A stretch of DNA of 64,000 nt from Rhizobium leguminosarum (lineage in GTDB: Bacteria; Pseudomonadota; Alphaproteobacteria; Rhizobiales; Rhizobiaceae). A program made the position numbers and the translations under genes. The first letter of the stretch is position 1; each line of letters starts with the position of its first letter. Below the pieces are notes generated by a model. The model was not told the DNA's origin. It did no database searches and saw nothing but the letters and a program-made list of their open reading frames with translations. Below, piece by piece: positions 16,338 to 25,006 of the stretch. Location of the stretch: assembly GCF_004123835.1 (NCBI RefSeq), contig NZ_MZMU01000002.1:1-64000 (forward strand), written 5' to 3'.

Positions 16338-17854
16338 TCCGCCCACCGAATGGAGGAGAGGCCGTAGTTCACCTCAAGCGGATCGACCTCGACACCAGCG
16401 ATGCGTTTGCTGGACACGATGGCCAGCTCCGACCATGTCACGGGGATGCTTGGCAGTTCCTCTTGCAGGATTTCGATGGCACGTTTCTGGAGGGGCGCGC
16501 GGACGGCGGGATCGCTTGTCGCGGCCAGCTGATCGACGATCGCCTGCATCTCCTTGTTGTCCCAGCCCATCGAGCCCCAGTCGCTTCCGCCCGGGCCGTA
16601 ATCCTGGAGCAGCGTGCCGACCGGATCCGGAACGATCGAATAAAGCCGCGATACCAGACCCATTTCCAGCGTGCCGTCCTGGTGGCGCGCGGGGATTTCA
16701 GAGCTGTTGCCGACGGACACCTTGACGTCGATGCCAACCTGCCGAAGCTGAGCCTGAAGTGCGGTGGCGATCGGCGGCAATTCGGGCCAACTTGCATAGG
16801 TCAGCATCGTCACGCGGAAGCGCTTGCCGTCCTTCTCCAGAATGCCGTCGCTACCCGGCGTCCAGCCTGCTGCCTTGAGCAGTTCCTTCGCTTTTTCGAG
16901 GTCTTTCTCCAAAGGCTGAACATCAGGCGAGTTCCAGCCTTTCATCGCAGGCGGGAAGAGCTGTGTCGCGGCGAGACTGGCATTGCGCAAGATCACCTTG
17001 GTGGTGCCGACACGGTCAATGGCGGCACTGATCGCCTGTCGCTCCTCGACCTGATCGAAAAAGGGCGATGCCGCATTGACCTTCAGAAGCCGAGTGCGCG
17101 GGATCGTAGCGATCTGCACATCCAGCTTTGGATTGGCCTTCAGCCGGTCGACGGAAACAGGAAGCATGGAAAAAACGAGGTCGGCCTCGCCGCTCTCGGC
17201 CATCAAGGCACGGGTTTCCCCTTGACCTACGGCAAGATAATTCACCTCGGAAATGCCGGGTTCGCCGCCCCACCAGGCGCCTGACCCCTCCAGTTCAAGA
17301 CGCGCGGGTGGCGTGAGGGTCTTCACCTTGTAGGGGCCGGTGCCAACGATCCGCGTGACCTTGCCGGCTGCGTCGAAGGATGACGGCGCGAGCACGATGG
17401 TGCTGAAATGCACGAGATAGGCGGGCAATGCCGAGAACGGCTTAGTCAGCCGTATCTGGATATCTTTGCCTTCAACCCCGATTTCGGCGACAGGCGCCTG
17501 CGACAGGACACCGACACCTCCCAGTGCCCGTTGAAGGCTGGCAACCGTGGCTTGCGCCGTTACCGGTGTTCCGTCATGGAAGGCAGCGTTGCCACGCAAT
17601 TTGAACCACCAGACGAGCCCGTCCTGCGAGACCGTCCAGCTTTCGGCGAGACCCGGAACAAGCGCGCCCTCTTTGTCAGTGGTGACGAGCGTCTCAGCGA
17701 CCTCGAGACGGCTGAAGATATAGCCGGTCTGTGCCGGCTCGATGCCGGTGATTTCCCACGGGCCCGCCACCTTCAGGGCTTCGGCCTGTGCAAAGGTTGC
17801 CGGCAACGATGCGCCGAGCATGAGTGTGAGGAAAAGCGCTTTCGCAATGCGCAT
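16334..17854 (-). CDS. Family 5 extracellular solute-binding protein
   Basis: A 506-residue periplasmic protein. The signal peptide spans residues 1-25 (MRIAKALFLTLMLGASLPAT, then FAQAEA). The SBP_bac_5 fold follows: LVPGLAESWTVSQDGLVWWF, FHDGTPVTAQATVASLQRAL, TGPYKV, and a C-terminal LQEELPSIPVTWSELAIV. Family members bind oligopeptides, nickel complexes, opines or metallophores. Genes on either side (COG0523 GTPase, aztABC, zur further on) suggest this one takes up a metal complex under zinc limitation; that is inferred from position. Confidence 0.85.
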   Translation of the reverse strand: MRIAKALFLTLMLGASLPATFAQAEALKVAGPWEITGIEPAQTGYIFSRLEVAETLVTTDKEGALVPGLAESWTVSQDGLVWWFKLRGNAAFHDGTPVTAQATVASLQRALGGVGVLSQAPVAEIGVEGKDIQIRLTKPFSALPAYLVHFSTIVLAPSSFDAAGKVTRIVGTGPYKVKTLTPPARLELEGSGAWWGGEPGISEVNYLAVGQGETRALMAESGEADLVFSMLPVSVDRLKANPKLDVQIATIPRTRLLKVNAASPFFDQVEERQAISAAIDRVGTTKVILRNASLAATQLFPPAMKGWNSPDVQPLEKDLEKAKELLKAAGWTPGSDGILEKDGKRFRVTMLTYASWPELPPIATALQAQLRQVGIDVKVSVGNSSEIPARHQDGTLEMGLVSRLYSIVPDPVGTLLQDYGPGGSDWGSMGWDNKEMQAIVDQLAATSDPAVRAPLQKRAIEILQEELPSIPVTWSELAIVSSKRIAGVEVDPLEVNYGLSSIRWAE

Positions 17855-17869
17855 GGAATTTTCTCCGTT

Positions 17870-18175
17870 TCAATTTGATAATCTTGAAAAATCAGTGGGA
17901 TTGGAGGCAGCGGAAAACGCATGGGCTACGTCGTCCTCCGTCACGTCCGTCATTGGTTTGTGAACCGAGGCTTGGACCGTCTCTGTGCCCTGCATCACCA
18001 GGATCACGGTCTCTTTCGGAGGACAGCCGGGGACGTGGCAGGCAAGCTCGCTGACCGAAACAACAGCGTCGTCCGGTAACAAGAGCAGCTTGCGCGCCCA
18101 AAATTTGATCGCGCGAGCACTGGTGACGACCGACGGCCCATTGCGTTCCAGTGGATTGACGAAGGCCTCGCTCAT
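17870..18175 (-). CDS. Small conserved protein with CxxPGC motif
   Basis: A 101-residue protein that I do not recognise by name. It has a conserved-looking centre, VSELACHVPGCPPKETVILV, with Cys-His-x-x-x-Cys spacing that could hold a metal. It is encoded between a COG0523 GTPase (four-base ATGA overlap) and the binding protein of the ABC importer, so a role as a metal-handling accessory is plausible. The start at 18175 is set by the overlap. Confidence 0.65.
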   Translation of the reverse strand: MSEAFVNPLERNGPSVVTSARAIKFWARKLLLLPDDAVVSVSELACHVPGCPPKETVILVMQGTETVQASVHKPMTDVTEDDVAHAFSAASNPTDFSRLSN

Positions 18176-19299
18176 GCCGCATCTCGCTTTCTTCTCGCCG
18201 AGCGCGGAGCCAGTACCTCGAAGAGATCCCGGATGGGTTTGACCGGCATGTCCTGGCCGATGAGGACCACGCGGCTGCGATGATCTTCGTCCGGCCAATG
18301 TTCGAGGCGCTGAAGCGGATAGAGCCGGTGTTGCACTGCGTGGGCGACCAGCGGGCGGGCCGGGTCGTCGGTGAGCGCGAACAGGCCCTTCAGGCGCAGA
18401 AGACCGGAGCCGATGTTTGTCGTCACGATATGCAGGAAGGTCTCGACGGCCTGGGGCGAGAGTGGAACATCGTGGCTCAGGCTGATCGCCTCGATCTCAT
18501 CCCCATGCCGGTTGGGGTCGTGGGCATGATCGCCGTGAGCGCCGAGCCTTTCCATCGCAAGCCAGCCAGGGACGTCCTCCACCTTGCCAGTGACGGAGTA
18601 GGCGCCGTCACCGAATAGCCCGGACAGATTGAAATCCTGTCGATGGCGATCATGGTAGACTGCCGCAGGATTGAGAGCCCTCAGCTCATTTGGCCAGTCG
18701 TGAGCCGTATCTGTGATATCTGTCTTGGTCAGGACCACATGATCGGCAAAGGCGAGCTGTTTCCAGCCTTCCATGAAGCTATTGAGGGTTGCGCGTCCAT
18801 CAAGCACATCGAAGGCTGTCACGACGCGGGCGAGATGAAAATGCCGCGCGACCACATGATCTCTCAGGCCCATGGCGGGTGACCCGCCGGGAATGATGCT
18901 GTTGATGATCGGCGCAGGATCGGCCAGTCCCGTTGTCTCGATCACCACCCGTGAGATGGGCGGTATGTCGCCGCGAAGCCGCGCCTCGTGAAGCTCCGAA
19001 AGGGAACTTCTGATGTCGCTTGTCGCCGTGCAGCAGATGCAGCCGGTGGTCGTCCGGAAATAGGTTTCGGAGCCCTTGCGGACGAGATCGTGATCGATCG
19101 CAACGGTTCCGAACTCGTTGACGATGACGGCCGTCCCGTGCATGACCGGATCGGCCAGGATGTCGTTCAGCAGCGTTGTCTTGCCCGAGCCAAGGAAGCC
19201 GGTCAGAAGCGTGACCGGCACGGAGTCGTATAGCCGTCTCACGTCATCCTCCGTGTTATTGGGTGGGTTGCGCCACCGCTTGAACATGCCGCCAATCAT
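18172..19299 (-). CDS. COG0523 (CobW/ZNG-type) G3E GTPase
   Basis: A 375-residue P-loop GTPase of the metal-chaperone family: Walker A GFLGSGKT (34-41), VNEFGTVAIDHD switch region, the metal-binding CICC (87-90), and the base motif LTKTD near 193. The C-terminal CobW_C domain follows, with a short His-containing stretch (HGDHAHDPNRHGDE). Such proteins deliver zinc or related metals to client enzymes under shortage. It heads the leftward operon with the CxxPGC protein and the ABC importer, and lies 71 bp downstream of aztC on the same strand. An alternative start is 19287. Confidence 0.88.
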   Translation of the reverse strand: MIGGMFKRWRNPPNNTEDDVRRLYDSVPVTLLTGFLGSGKTTLLNDILADPVMHGTAVIVNEFGTVAIDHDLVRKGSETYFRTTTGCICCTATSDIRSSLSELHEARLRGDIPPISRVVIETTGLADPAPIINSIIPGGSPAMGLRDHVVARHFHLARVVTAFDVLDGRATLNSFMEGWKQLAFADHVVLTKTDITDTAHDWPNELRALNPAAVYHDRHRQDFNLSGLFGDGAYSVTGKVEDVPGWLAMERLGAHGDHAHDPNRHGDEIEAISLSHDVPLSPQAVETFLHIVTTNIGSGLLRLKGLFALTDDPARPLVAHAVQHRLYPLQRLEHWPDEDHRSRVVLIGQDMPVKPIRDLFEVLAPRSARRKRDAA

Positions 19300-19370
19300 G
19301 CTGCAAGGGATCCACTTCGTTTAAATCCGGATAAGAGGCTTGCTCGGCATGAGCCGGGCAAGCCATGCGA

Positions 19371-20354
19371 TCAGCTTCCGAGGATCGCGGCCTTCAGCGT
19401 GTTCACGTTGTAACGGAACATATCGATATAGGTAGATGCGGGGCCGTCGTTCTTGGACAAGGCGTCCGAGTACAGCGTGCCACCGATCTTGATGCCGGTT
19501 TCTTTCGAGATCTGCTCGATGACCCGCGGATTGGTGATGTTCTCGAGGAAGATTGCCGAAGCCTTGTCGTGCTTCACCTGATCGATCAACTTCGCCACGT
19601 CCGCTGCAGAGGCTTCCGCTTCGGTCGAGATGCCCTCAGGCGCGATGAACTTGAGGCCGTATTCATGCTCGAAATAGCCAAAGGCGTCATGGGACGTGAT
19701 CACCGTGCGCTTTTCAGTCGGAATGGATTCGATTGCGGCCTTCACCTCGGTCTCGAGCTTGCCGAGCTTCGCAACATAGGCCTCGGAATTGGCCGTGTAT
19801 GTCGCGCACCCCGCCTTGTCGGCTTGGCAGAAGGCATCGGCGATATTCTTCGCGTAGATTTCGGCATTGTGGATCGACTGCCAGGCATGCGGATCGAACT
19901 CGCCATGGTGATGATGACCCTCGTGCCCATGATCGTGAGCCTCTTTCTCGTGATCATGTCCAGCTTCGGCCTTCTCCTCGGCCTCGTGACCATGCTCCTC
20001 TTCAGCGTTCTTGAGCGGCTCGATCCCCTTGGTCACTTCGACCACCGAGGCTTTCGTGCCGCTGGCTTCGATCAAGCGCGACATGAAGCCCTCGAACTGA
20101 AGGCCATTGACGAGAACGACATCGGCTCCTTCCAGAGAAGCAGCATCCGCCGGCCGCGGTTCATAGACATGCGCGTCGCCGTCGGGTCCGACCAAGGTGG
20201 AGATTTCCACCCGATCGCCGCCAACGTTTTTGGCGAAGTCGGCGATGATCGAAAAGCTGGCGACCACCTTCAGTTCGGCTGCTGATGCGCTGGAGGCAAA
20301 GCCGCCAAGCGTGATGAGGCTGGCAAAGGTGGCAAAGCGTAGGGTGTTGAACAT
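19371..20354 (-). CDS. aztC: Zinc ABC transporter binding protein (AztC/ZnuA type)
   Basis: A 327-residue periplasmic zinc-binding protein (cluster A-I). Signal peptide residues 1-26 end SSASA. Zinc ligands are expected in DAHVYEP (about His60), FDPHAWQS, TSHDAFGYF and a C-terminal Asp. Between the first two lies a long His/Asp/Glu-rich loop (HGHEAEEKAEAGHDHEKEAH, then DHGHEGHHHHGE), typical of high-affinity zinc scavengers. I use the azt name because aztD is encoded in the divergent arm and the order A-B-C matches; ZnuA is the alternative name. Confidence 0.85.
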   Translation of the reverse strand: MFNTLRFATFASLITLGGFASSASAAELKVVASFSIIADFAKNVGGDRVEISTLVGPDGDAHVYEPRPADAASLEGADVVLVNGLQFEGFMSRLIEASGTKASVVEVTKGIEPLKNAEEEHGHEAEEKAEAGHDHEKEAHDHGHEGHHHHGEFDPHAWQSIHNAEIYAKNIADAFCQADKAGCATYTANSEAYVAKLGKLETEVKAAIESIPTEKRTVITSHDAFGYFEHEYGLKFIAPEGISTEAEASAADVAKLIDQVKHDKASAIFLENITNPRVIEQISKETGIKIGGTLYSDALSKNDGPASTYIDMFRYNVNTLKAAILGS

Positions 20355-20373
20355 AGAAATCTCCTTGGGTTGA

Positions 20374-21240
20374 TCAGGCTGTTCTGTGGCGGCGGGACGT
20401 CAGGACGCTCGGAAGCATTCCTCGCGTCCCGACCAGGGCCGACACGGCGTAGATGATGCCCGCAGTCAGAATGATGGCGGGACCGGACGGCAAAGACGCG
20501 TGATAGGACAGCAGCAATCCACTGACCGAAGAGATGGCCGCGATGATGATCGCAATGGCGCACATTGCGCGAACCTCGTTGGTCCAGAAGCGGGATGCGG
20601 CGGCCGGCAGCATCATCAGGCCCACAGATAGCAGCGTGCCGAGCGCCTGGAACCCGCCAACGAGGTTGAGGACGACCAGCGTCAGGAAGATGAGGTGAAC
20701 TGGCGTTCCGATACGGCTGACGGAGCGAAGAAATAGCGGGTCAAGACATTCAGCGACGAGCGCGCGCCAGAAGACCGCCAGCGCCACAAATGTGATGACG
20801 GCGACGCCGACAATCAGCGTGAGTGCGGCATCATTGAGAGCCAGCACCGAACCGAAGAGGACGTGCATGAGATCGACGCTCGATCCCTTCCACGACACCA
20901 GCAGAACCCCGACCGCAAGCGAGATCAGGTAAAAGGCGGCGAGCGAAGCGTCCTCCTTCTGGACGGTGAAGCGCGAGACAATGCCTGAGCCGAGCGCTAC
21001 CAGCAGTCCGACGACCAGACCGCCGATCGTCATCGGGACGATCTGAAGCCCGAACAGCACAAAACCTACGGCCGCACCCGGAAGAATGGCATGCGCCATC
21101 GCATCCCCGGTCAGGCTCATGCGCCGCAACATCAGAAAGACGCCGACCGGCGCACAGCTGATGGACAACACGAGCGATCCGAAGAGCGCGCGCTGCATGA
21201 AGCCATAGCGCAGGAACGGGCCGATCAGATCCTCATACAT
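20374..21240 (-). CDS. aztB: Zinc ABC transporter permease (AztB/ZnuB type)
   Basis: A 288-residue inner-membrane permease of the ABC-3 family with eight or nine hydrophobic helices: RYGFMQRALFGSLVLSISCA, the MSLTGDAMAHAILPGAAVGF loop that meets the ATPase, and VVLNLVGGFQALGTLLSVGL. It forms the zinc channel with the ATPase encoded upstream; the two genes overlap by eight bases. ATG 21240 is preferred because family homology starts at YEDLIGPF and the longer frame runs through the ATPase gene. Confidence 0.87.
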   Translation of the reverse strand: MYEDLIGPFLRYGFMQRALFGSLVLSISCAPVGVFLMLRRMSLTGDAMAHAILPGAAVGFVLFGLQIVPMTIGGLVVGLLVALGSGIVSRFTVQKEDASLAAFYLISLAVGVLLVSWKGSSVDLMHVLFGSVLALNDAALTLIVGVAVITFVALAVFWRALVAECLDPLFLRSVSRIGTPVHLIFLTLVVLNLVGGFQALGTLLSVGLMMLPAAASRFWTNEVRAMCAIAIIIAAISSVSGLLLSYHASLPSGPAIILTAGIIYAVSALVGTRGMLPSVLTSRRHRTA

Positions 21241-22042
21241 GGCCGGCAACCTTGTGATGGTGTGGGAGGTGAGTGTGATGTTCGTGGCCTTGAGTGTGGC
21301 GCCCCTGCCCTGCATCATCCTCGCACCAGCCGGCCTGTTCGTCCCAGGCCTCCTGAAAGCTGCGCGCCTTGCGCAAGTTCTCAAAGGTCATGACATCAGA
21401 GGTGGCACCCCAAGCCACCGGTTTGCGAGCCATCAGCAGCGTCTCGGGAAAATGTTCGCGCACCAGCGCGTGGTCATGCAGCACGCACAGAACCGTGCGA
21501 CCCTCCGCCACCCAGCCTTTTATAACGAGAATGAGGTCAGCAATGGTGCGTGCATCGACCGCGTTGAACGGTTCGTCCAGCAGGATCAGATCGGCATCCT
21601 GAAGCATGGTGCGCGCAAAAAGCGCCCGCTGCATCTGCCCGCCAGACAGGCTGTCGAGGGGGCGTTTCTCAAAACCAGTCAATCCAACCGCGTTCAGGCA
21701 CGTGGAAAGCCTGATCTTGTCGGCGACCGTGAGGCGCCCAAGCAAGCCGCGCTTCTGCCAGTGACCGAGCGACACGAGATCGATCACGCGGGCCGGAAAC
21801 GTCCGGTCGAGTTCAGATTGCTGTGCCAGGTAGGCCAGGCGCCGGAAGCCTGGAACGCAGGCACCGCTGATCGGCTTCAAGATCCCGGCGATGCCTTTCA
21901 GCAAGGTGGATTTGCCCGACCCGTTGGCGCCAACGATTGCGGTGAGCGAGCCCACCTGAACCTCTCCGCTCAGGTGATGAACGGCGGCGTGGCCCTGGTA
22001 GCCAAGCGTAAGGTTCCTGAATTCCAGACAAGTGTTGTTCAT
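21233..22042 (-). CDS. aztA: Zinc ABC transporter ATPase (AztA/ZnuC type)
   Basis: A 269-residue ATPase: Walker A GANGSGKST, Q-loop in LAYLAQQSELDRTFPARVID, signature LSGGQMQRALFARTMLQDAD, Walker B LILLDEPFNAVDA and H-loop LHDH. The C-terminus is rich in His (GRHTQGHEHHTHLPHHHKVA), as in several zinc-uptake ATPases. It is the first gene of the leftward zinc operon; its start is about 35 bp from the left operator half-site. ATG 22042 was chosen because homology begins at LEFRNLTLGYQG. Confidence 0.87.
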   Translation of the reverse strand: MNNTCLEFRNLTLGYQGHAAVHHLSGEVQVGSLTAIVGANGSGKSTLLKGIAGILKPISGACVPGFRRLAYLAQQSELDRTFPARVIDLVSLGHWQKRGLLGRLTVADKIRLSTCLNAVGLTGFEKRPLDSLSGGQMQRALFARTMLQDADLILLDEPFNAVDARTIADLILVIKGWVAEGRTVLCVLHDHALVREHFPETLLMARKPVAWGATSDVMTFENLRKARSFQEAWDEQAGWCEDDAGQGRHTQGHEHHTHLPHHHKVAGHV

Positions 22043-22074
22043 CGCGTCCTCGGGGATTGACAGCGACTGGATAT

Positions 22075-22120
22075 GTAATGTTATTACGTTCGTCAATCGA
22101 AAACGTAACGTAATAACATT
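22075..22120. promoter_or_regulatory. Probable bidirectional Zur operator
   Basis: AATGTTATTACGTT (22077-22090) and its exact reverse complement AACGTAATAACATT (22107-22120) are separated by 16 bp. The left arm also sits in the quasi-palindrome GTAAT-GTT-ATTAC. The AT-rich ATGTTAT/ATAACAT halves resemble alphaproteobacterial Zur boxes. The site lies between divergent aztA and the COG0523 GTPase gene, and zur itself is encoded 2.4 kb away, so both arms are probably repressed by zinc-loaded Zur. Confidence 0.75.
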
Positions 22121-22176
22121 TGCACAAACCGAACCGCGGCAGCCGCTGCCTCACGCTCGTCGTTCAGGAGGACACC

Positions 22177-23163
22177 ATGTCTCAGATCGAACCCACGCCC
22201 GTCACGGTGCTGACCGGATATCTCGGTGCCGGGAAAACCACGCTTCTCAACCGCATTCTCACCCAGCCGCACGGCAAGAAATTTGCCGTCATCGTCAACG
22301 AGTTCGGCGAGGTCGGCATCGACAACGACCTGATCGTCGAGTCGGACGAGGACGTGTTCGAGATGAATAATGGCTGCATCTGCTGCACTGTGCGAGGAGA
22401 CTTGATCCGCATCATTGAAGGTCTGATGCGTCGGCCCGGCCGCTTCGACGGCATCCTCATCGAGACGACGGGCCTCGCCGATCCGGCTCCGGTGGCACAG
22501 ACCTTCTTCGTCGACGAGGATGTCAGATCGAAAACCCGGCTGGATTCGATCATCACCGTTGTCGACGCCAAGCATCTACTTGGCGAGATCGACCGCGCCC
22601 ATGAGGCGCAGGAACAGCTCGCCTTTGCCGATACGATCATCCTCAACAAGATTGATCTCGTCGATGACGACGACATCGCTGCCGTGGAGCAGCGCATCCG
22701 GCGGATCAATCCCACCGCCAGCATCATCAGATCGACCCGTTGCGATATCGATATCGCCAGCCTTCTGGATCGAAAGGCGTTCGACCTCGATCACATTCTG
22801 GAGGTCGAGCCGGACTTCCTCGACGAGACCCACGAGCACGAGCATGACGATCATGTCACCAGCTTCTCGCTGGTCGAGCGGGAAGCCATGGATCCGGGCA
22901 AGTTCCTCAACTGGCTGCAGACGACGGTGCAGGCATTCGGCATGGATATGCTGCGAATGAAGGGGATCATCTCGTTTGCCGGTGACGACGACCGCTTCGT
23001 CGTCCAGGCCGTGCACATGCTGCTGGAAGGCGATCACCAGCGCCCCTGGAAGGAAACCGAAGATCGGGTGACCCGACTGGTGTTCATCGGCCGCGATCTG
23101 CCCAAGGACGTCATCAGCGACGGTTTTGCAAAATGCCGTGCGGTTCGACAGGCCGCAGAATAG
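22177..23163 (+). CDS. COG0523 G3E GTPase, Zur-regulon type
   Basis: A 328-residue metal-chaperone GTPase: Walker A GYLGAGKT (14-21), [15 protein letters not shown] (67-70), the [11 protein letters not shown] segment and the base motif [11 protein letters not shown]. The C-terminal domain contains an acidic/His stretch ([11 protein letters not shown]), a likely zinc site, and the CobW_C pattern [20 protein letters not shown]. It sits directly behind the divergent operator and is followed by aztD (45 bp), so it should rise on zinc starvation and hand zinc to priority enzymes. Start 22177 has GGAGGA upstream. Confidence 0.9.
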   Translation: MSQIEPTPVTVLTGYLGAGKTTLLNRILTQPHGKKFAVIVNEFGEVGIDNDLIVESDEDVFEMNNGCICCTVRGDLIRIIEGLMRRPGRFDGILIETTGLADPAPVAQTFFVDEDVRSKTRLDSIITVVDAKHLLGEIDRAHEAQEQLAFADTIILNKIDLVDDDDIAAVEQRIRRINPTASIIRSTRCDIDIASLLDRKAFDLDHILEVEPDFLDETHEHEHDDHVTSFSLVEREAMDPGKFLNWLQTTVQAFGMDMLRMKGIISFAGDDDRFVVQAVHMLLEGDHQRPWKETEDRVTRLVFIGRDLPKDVISDGFAKCRAVRQAAE

Positions 23164-23205
23164 CCCACCGCGCGGAACAAATCACAACATGAAGGAAGGA
23201 ACCCG

Positions 23206-24441
23206 ATGAGACTGTCTCTCACCCGAAACCGCTTGCTGGCCGCCGTAGCAGCGAGCCTGGCGTTCGCTGCATCCGGCGCATTCGCCGAGGATCACGAGAC
23301 CAAGGAGGCCTGGCGCCTATTCGTGGCCGACCATACAAACCCGGTCGTCCGCGTCATCAACTTCGAAGACGGCAAGGAACTTGGGCGTTACGACGTCAAG
23401 GGATATGCATCGCTGACGGCGAGTGCCTCCGGTCAGACGGTGTTTGCGGCCCAGACGGAAGCGGATGTCATTCATGCGTTCAAGACCGGCATCAAATTTT
23501 CCGACCATGGAGAACACCGCGATCTCGAAGTGTCCGGGCCGGCACTTCTGCCTGTGACATTCGAGGGCAAGCGCCCGGGCCATGTCGTGCCGCATGATGA
23601 CCATGTCGTCCTGTTCTACGACCGCTCCGACAAGGCCGAAATCGTCGATGAAGCCGACATCCTCGACGGAAAAGTGGAGAAGCGGATCGTCGATACGATC
23701 AAGCCACATCACGGCGTGGCGGTGACGATGGGCCGCTACGTGCTCGTCTCGGCCCCGAACACGAAGATCGAAACGAAGTCAGATGAATTGCCGCCGCGCA
23801 TTGGTCTTCGCGTCGTCGATGAAAAGGGCAGCCAGGTTGGCGAGATGGCCAAGTGCACCGACCTTCATGGGGAAGCCACATCGGCCCGCCTCGTTGCCTT
23901 CGGCTGCAAGGAAGGCGTTCTTGTTGCCCGCCCGGGCGGACTTGACGGGCCGAAGCTCACGATGCTGCCATATCCCGCCGATTTCCCGAAGGCCTATACC
24001 GGCACGCTTCTTGGCGGCAAGGCGATGCAGTTCTTCCTCGGCAACTATGGCGATGACAAGCTCGTGCTGATCGATGCGGATGCCGAACAGCCTTACAAAC
24101 TGATCGAGCTGCCGACCCGCCGCGTCGATTTCCAGCTCGATCCGGCAGAACCGCGGAACGCCTACATCCTGACCGAAGACGGTGACCTGCATGTTCTTGA
24201 TGTCATCAAGGGCGAGATCGTCCGCAAGGCCAAGGTTACCGAGCCCTACAGCAAGGATGGCCACTGGCGCGATCCGCGCCCGCGCCTCGCTGTTGCCGAT
24301 GGCCACGTCGCCATCACCGATCCCCGCCATTCTCTCGTTCGCGTCGTCGATTCGGACACGCTGAAAGAAACGCGCACCATCGCGGTCGAAGGCCAGCCCT
24401 TCTCGATCGTTGCCGTCGGCGGTTCGGGCGCTTCGCACTGA
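23206..24441 (+). CDS. aztD: Periplasmic zinc metallochaperone AztD
   Basis: A 411-residue exported protein. The signal peptide spans residues 1-27 (LLAAVAASLAFAASGAFA). The mature part has repeated beta-propeller-like blades: WRLFVADHTNPVVRVINFED, RYVLVSAPN, FFLGNYGDDKLVLIDAD, and RPRLAVADGHVAITDPRHSL. His-rich motifs (PGHVVPHDDH, IKPHHGVAV) are candidate zinc sites. AztD proteins store zinc in the periplasm and pass it to AztC; finding the gene opposite aztABC at a shared operator supports the name. GAAGGAA precedes the ATG. Confidence 0.85.
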   Translation: MRLSLTRNRLLAAVAASLAFAASGAFAEDHETKEAWRLFVADHTNPVVRVINFEDGKELGRYDVKGYASLTASASGQTVFAAQTEADVIHAFKTGIKFSDHGEHRDLEVSGPALLPVTFEGKRPGHVVPHDDHVVLFYDRSDKAEIVDEADILDGKVEKRIVDTIKPHHGVAVTMGRYVLVSAPNTKIETKSDELPPRIGLRVVDEKGSQVGEMAKCTDLHGEATSARLVAFGCKEGVLVARPGGLDGPKLTMLPYPADFPKAYTGTLLGGKAMQFFLGNYGDDKLVLIDADAEQPYKLIELPTRRVDFQLDPAEPRNAYILTEDGDLHVLDVIKGEIVRKAKVTEPYSKDGHWRDPRPRLAVADGHVAITDPRHSLVRVVDSDTLKETRTIAVEGQPFSIVAVGGSGASH

Positions 24442-24516
24442 TGCGATGAAACCTCTGTCCGGAACTGCAGCGTCGTTCCGGACAGACCCTCAGCACGGCA
24501 CGTCCCGGAGATCAGC

Positions 24517-24930
24517 ATGTTGCAGGCAGCCCATTCCAACGATGTAAAGTTGACGAGGAACCAGAGCCTCGTGCTCTCCGTGCTGCAATCGTCCGAGCAG
24601 CCGCTCAGCGCCTATACCATTTTGGACCGTCTGCGGGATGACGGCTTGAGGGCACCGCTTCAGATCTATCGCGCGCTCGACAAGCTGATGGAGGTTGGCC
24701 GCATCCACCGGCTGGAAAGCATGAACGCTTTCGTCGTCTGTTGTCATTCAAAGCATGGGCAGATCCATCCACGGATCACCGCATTCGAGATCTGCGAAGC
24801 CTGTGGGAAGGTCAACGAATTCCACGATGCGAAGATCGAGGATGCGCTTGGAAGGCGCGCCAAGGGTAGCGGCTTCAAGATCCGCTCCACCACGATCGAA
24901 GTCCACGGACTCTGCGGCGAATGCCACTGA
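24517..24930 (+). CDS. zur: Zinc uptake regulator Zur (Fur family)
   Basis: A 137-residue Fur-family repressor. The winged helix occupies residues about 10-80 ([20 protein letters not shown], then [20 protein letters not shown]). The dimer/metal part has HGQIHPR, then two CxxC pairs (Cys93/Cys96 and Cys133/Cys136) for the structural zinc, and His residues of the regulatory site ([10 protein letters not shown]). The [20 protein letters not shown] segment is Zur-like rather than Fur-like. It lies between aztD and a second COG0523 gene, inside the locus it probably controls. Confidence 0.9.
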   Translation: MLQAAHSNDVKLTRNQSLVLSVLQSSEQPLSAYTILDRLRDDGLRAPLQIYRALDKLMEVGRIHRLESMNAFVVCCHSKHGQIHPRITAFEICEACGKVNEFHDAKIEDALGRRAKGSGFKIRSTTIEVHGLCGECH

Positions 24931-25006
24931 GCTTGAGCCACTGAGCGCGGAACGGCCACCGCGCGTTGCCTGCGCACGCTACTTTATATTTTATAGGATT
25001 CTCGCT

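Noticed and set aside
16210..16725. A 171-codon plus-strand frame inside the ABC importer genes
   Set aside because: It is antisense to a well-supported permease and binding protein, and its Arg/Pro-rich composition is typical of a shadow frame in GC-rich DNA.
19365..20285. A 306-codon plus-strand frame opposite aztC
   Set aside because: It is antisense to a clear zinc-binding protein with a signal peptide; its length is explained by high GC content.
24755..25006. An extended N-terminus for the third COG0523 GTPase
   Set aside because: It overlaps zur in another frame; family homology begins at [11 protein letters not shown], position 25007.
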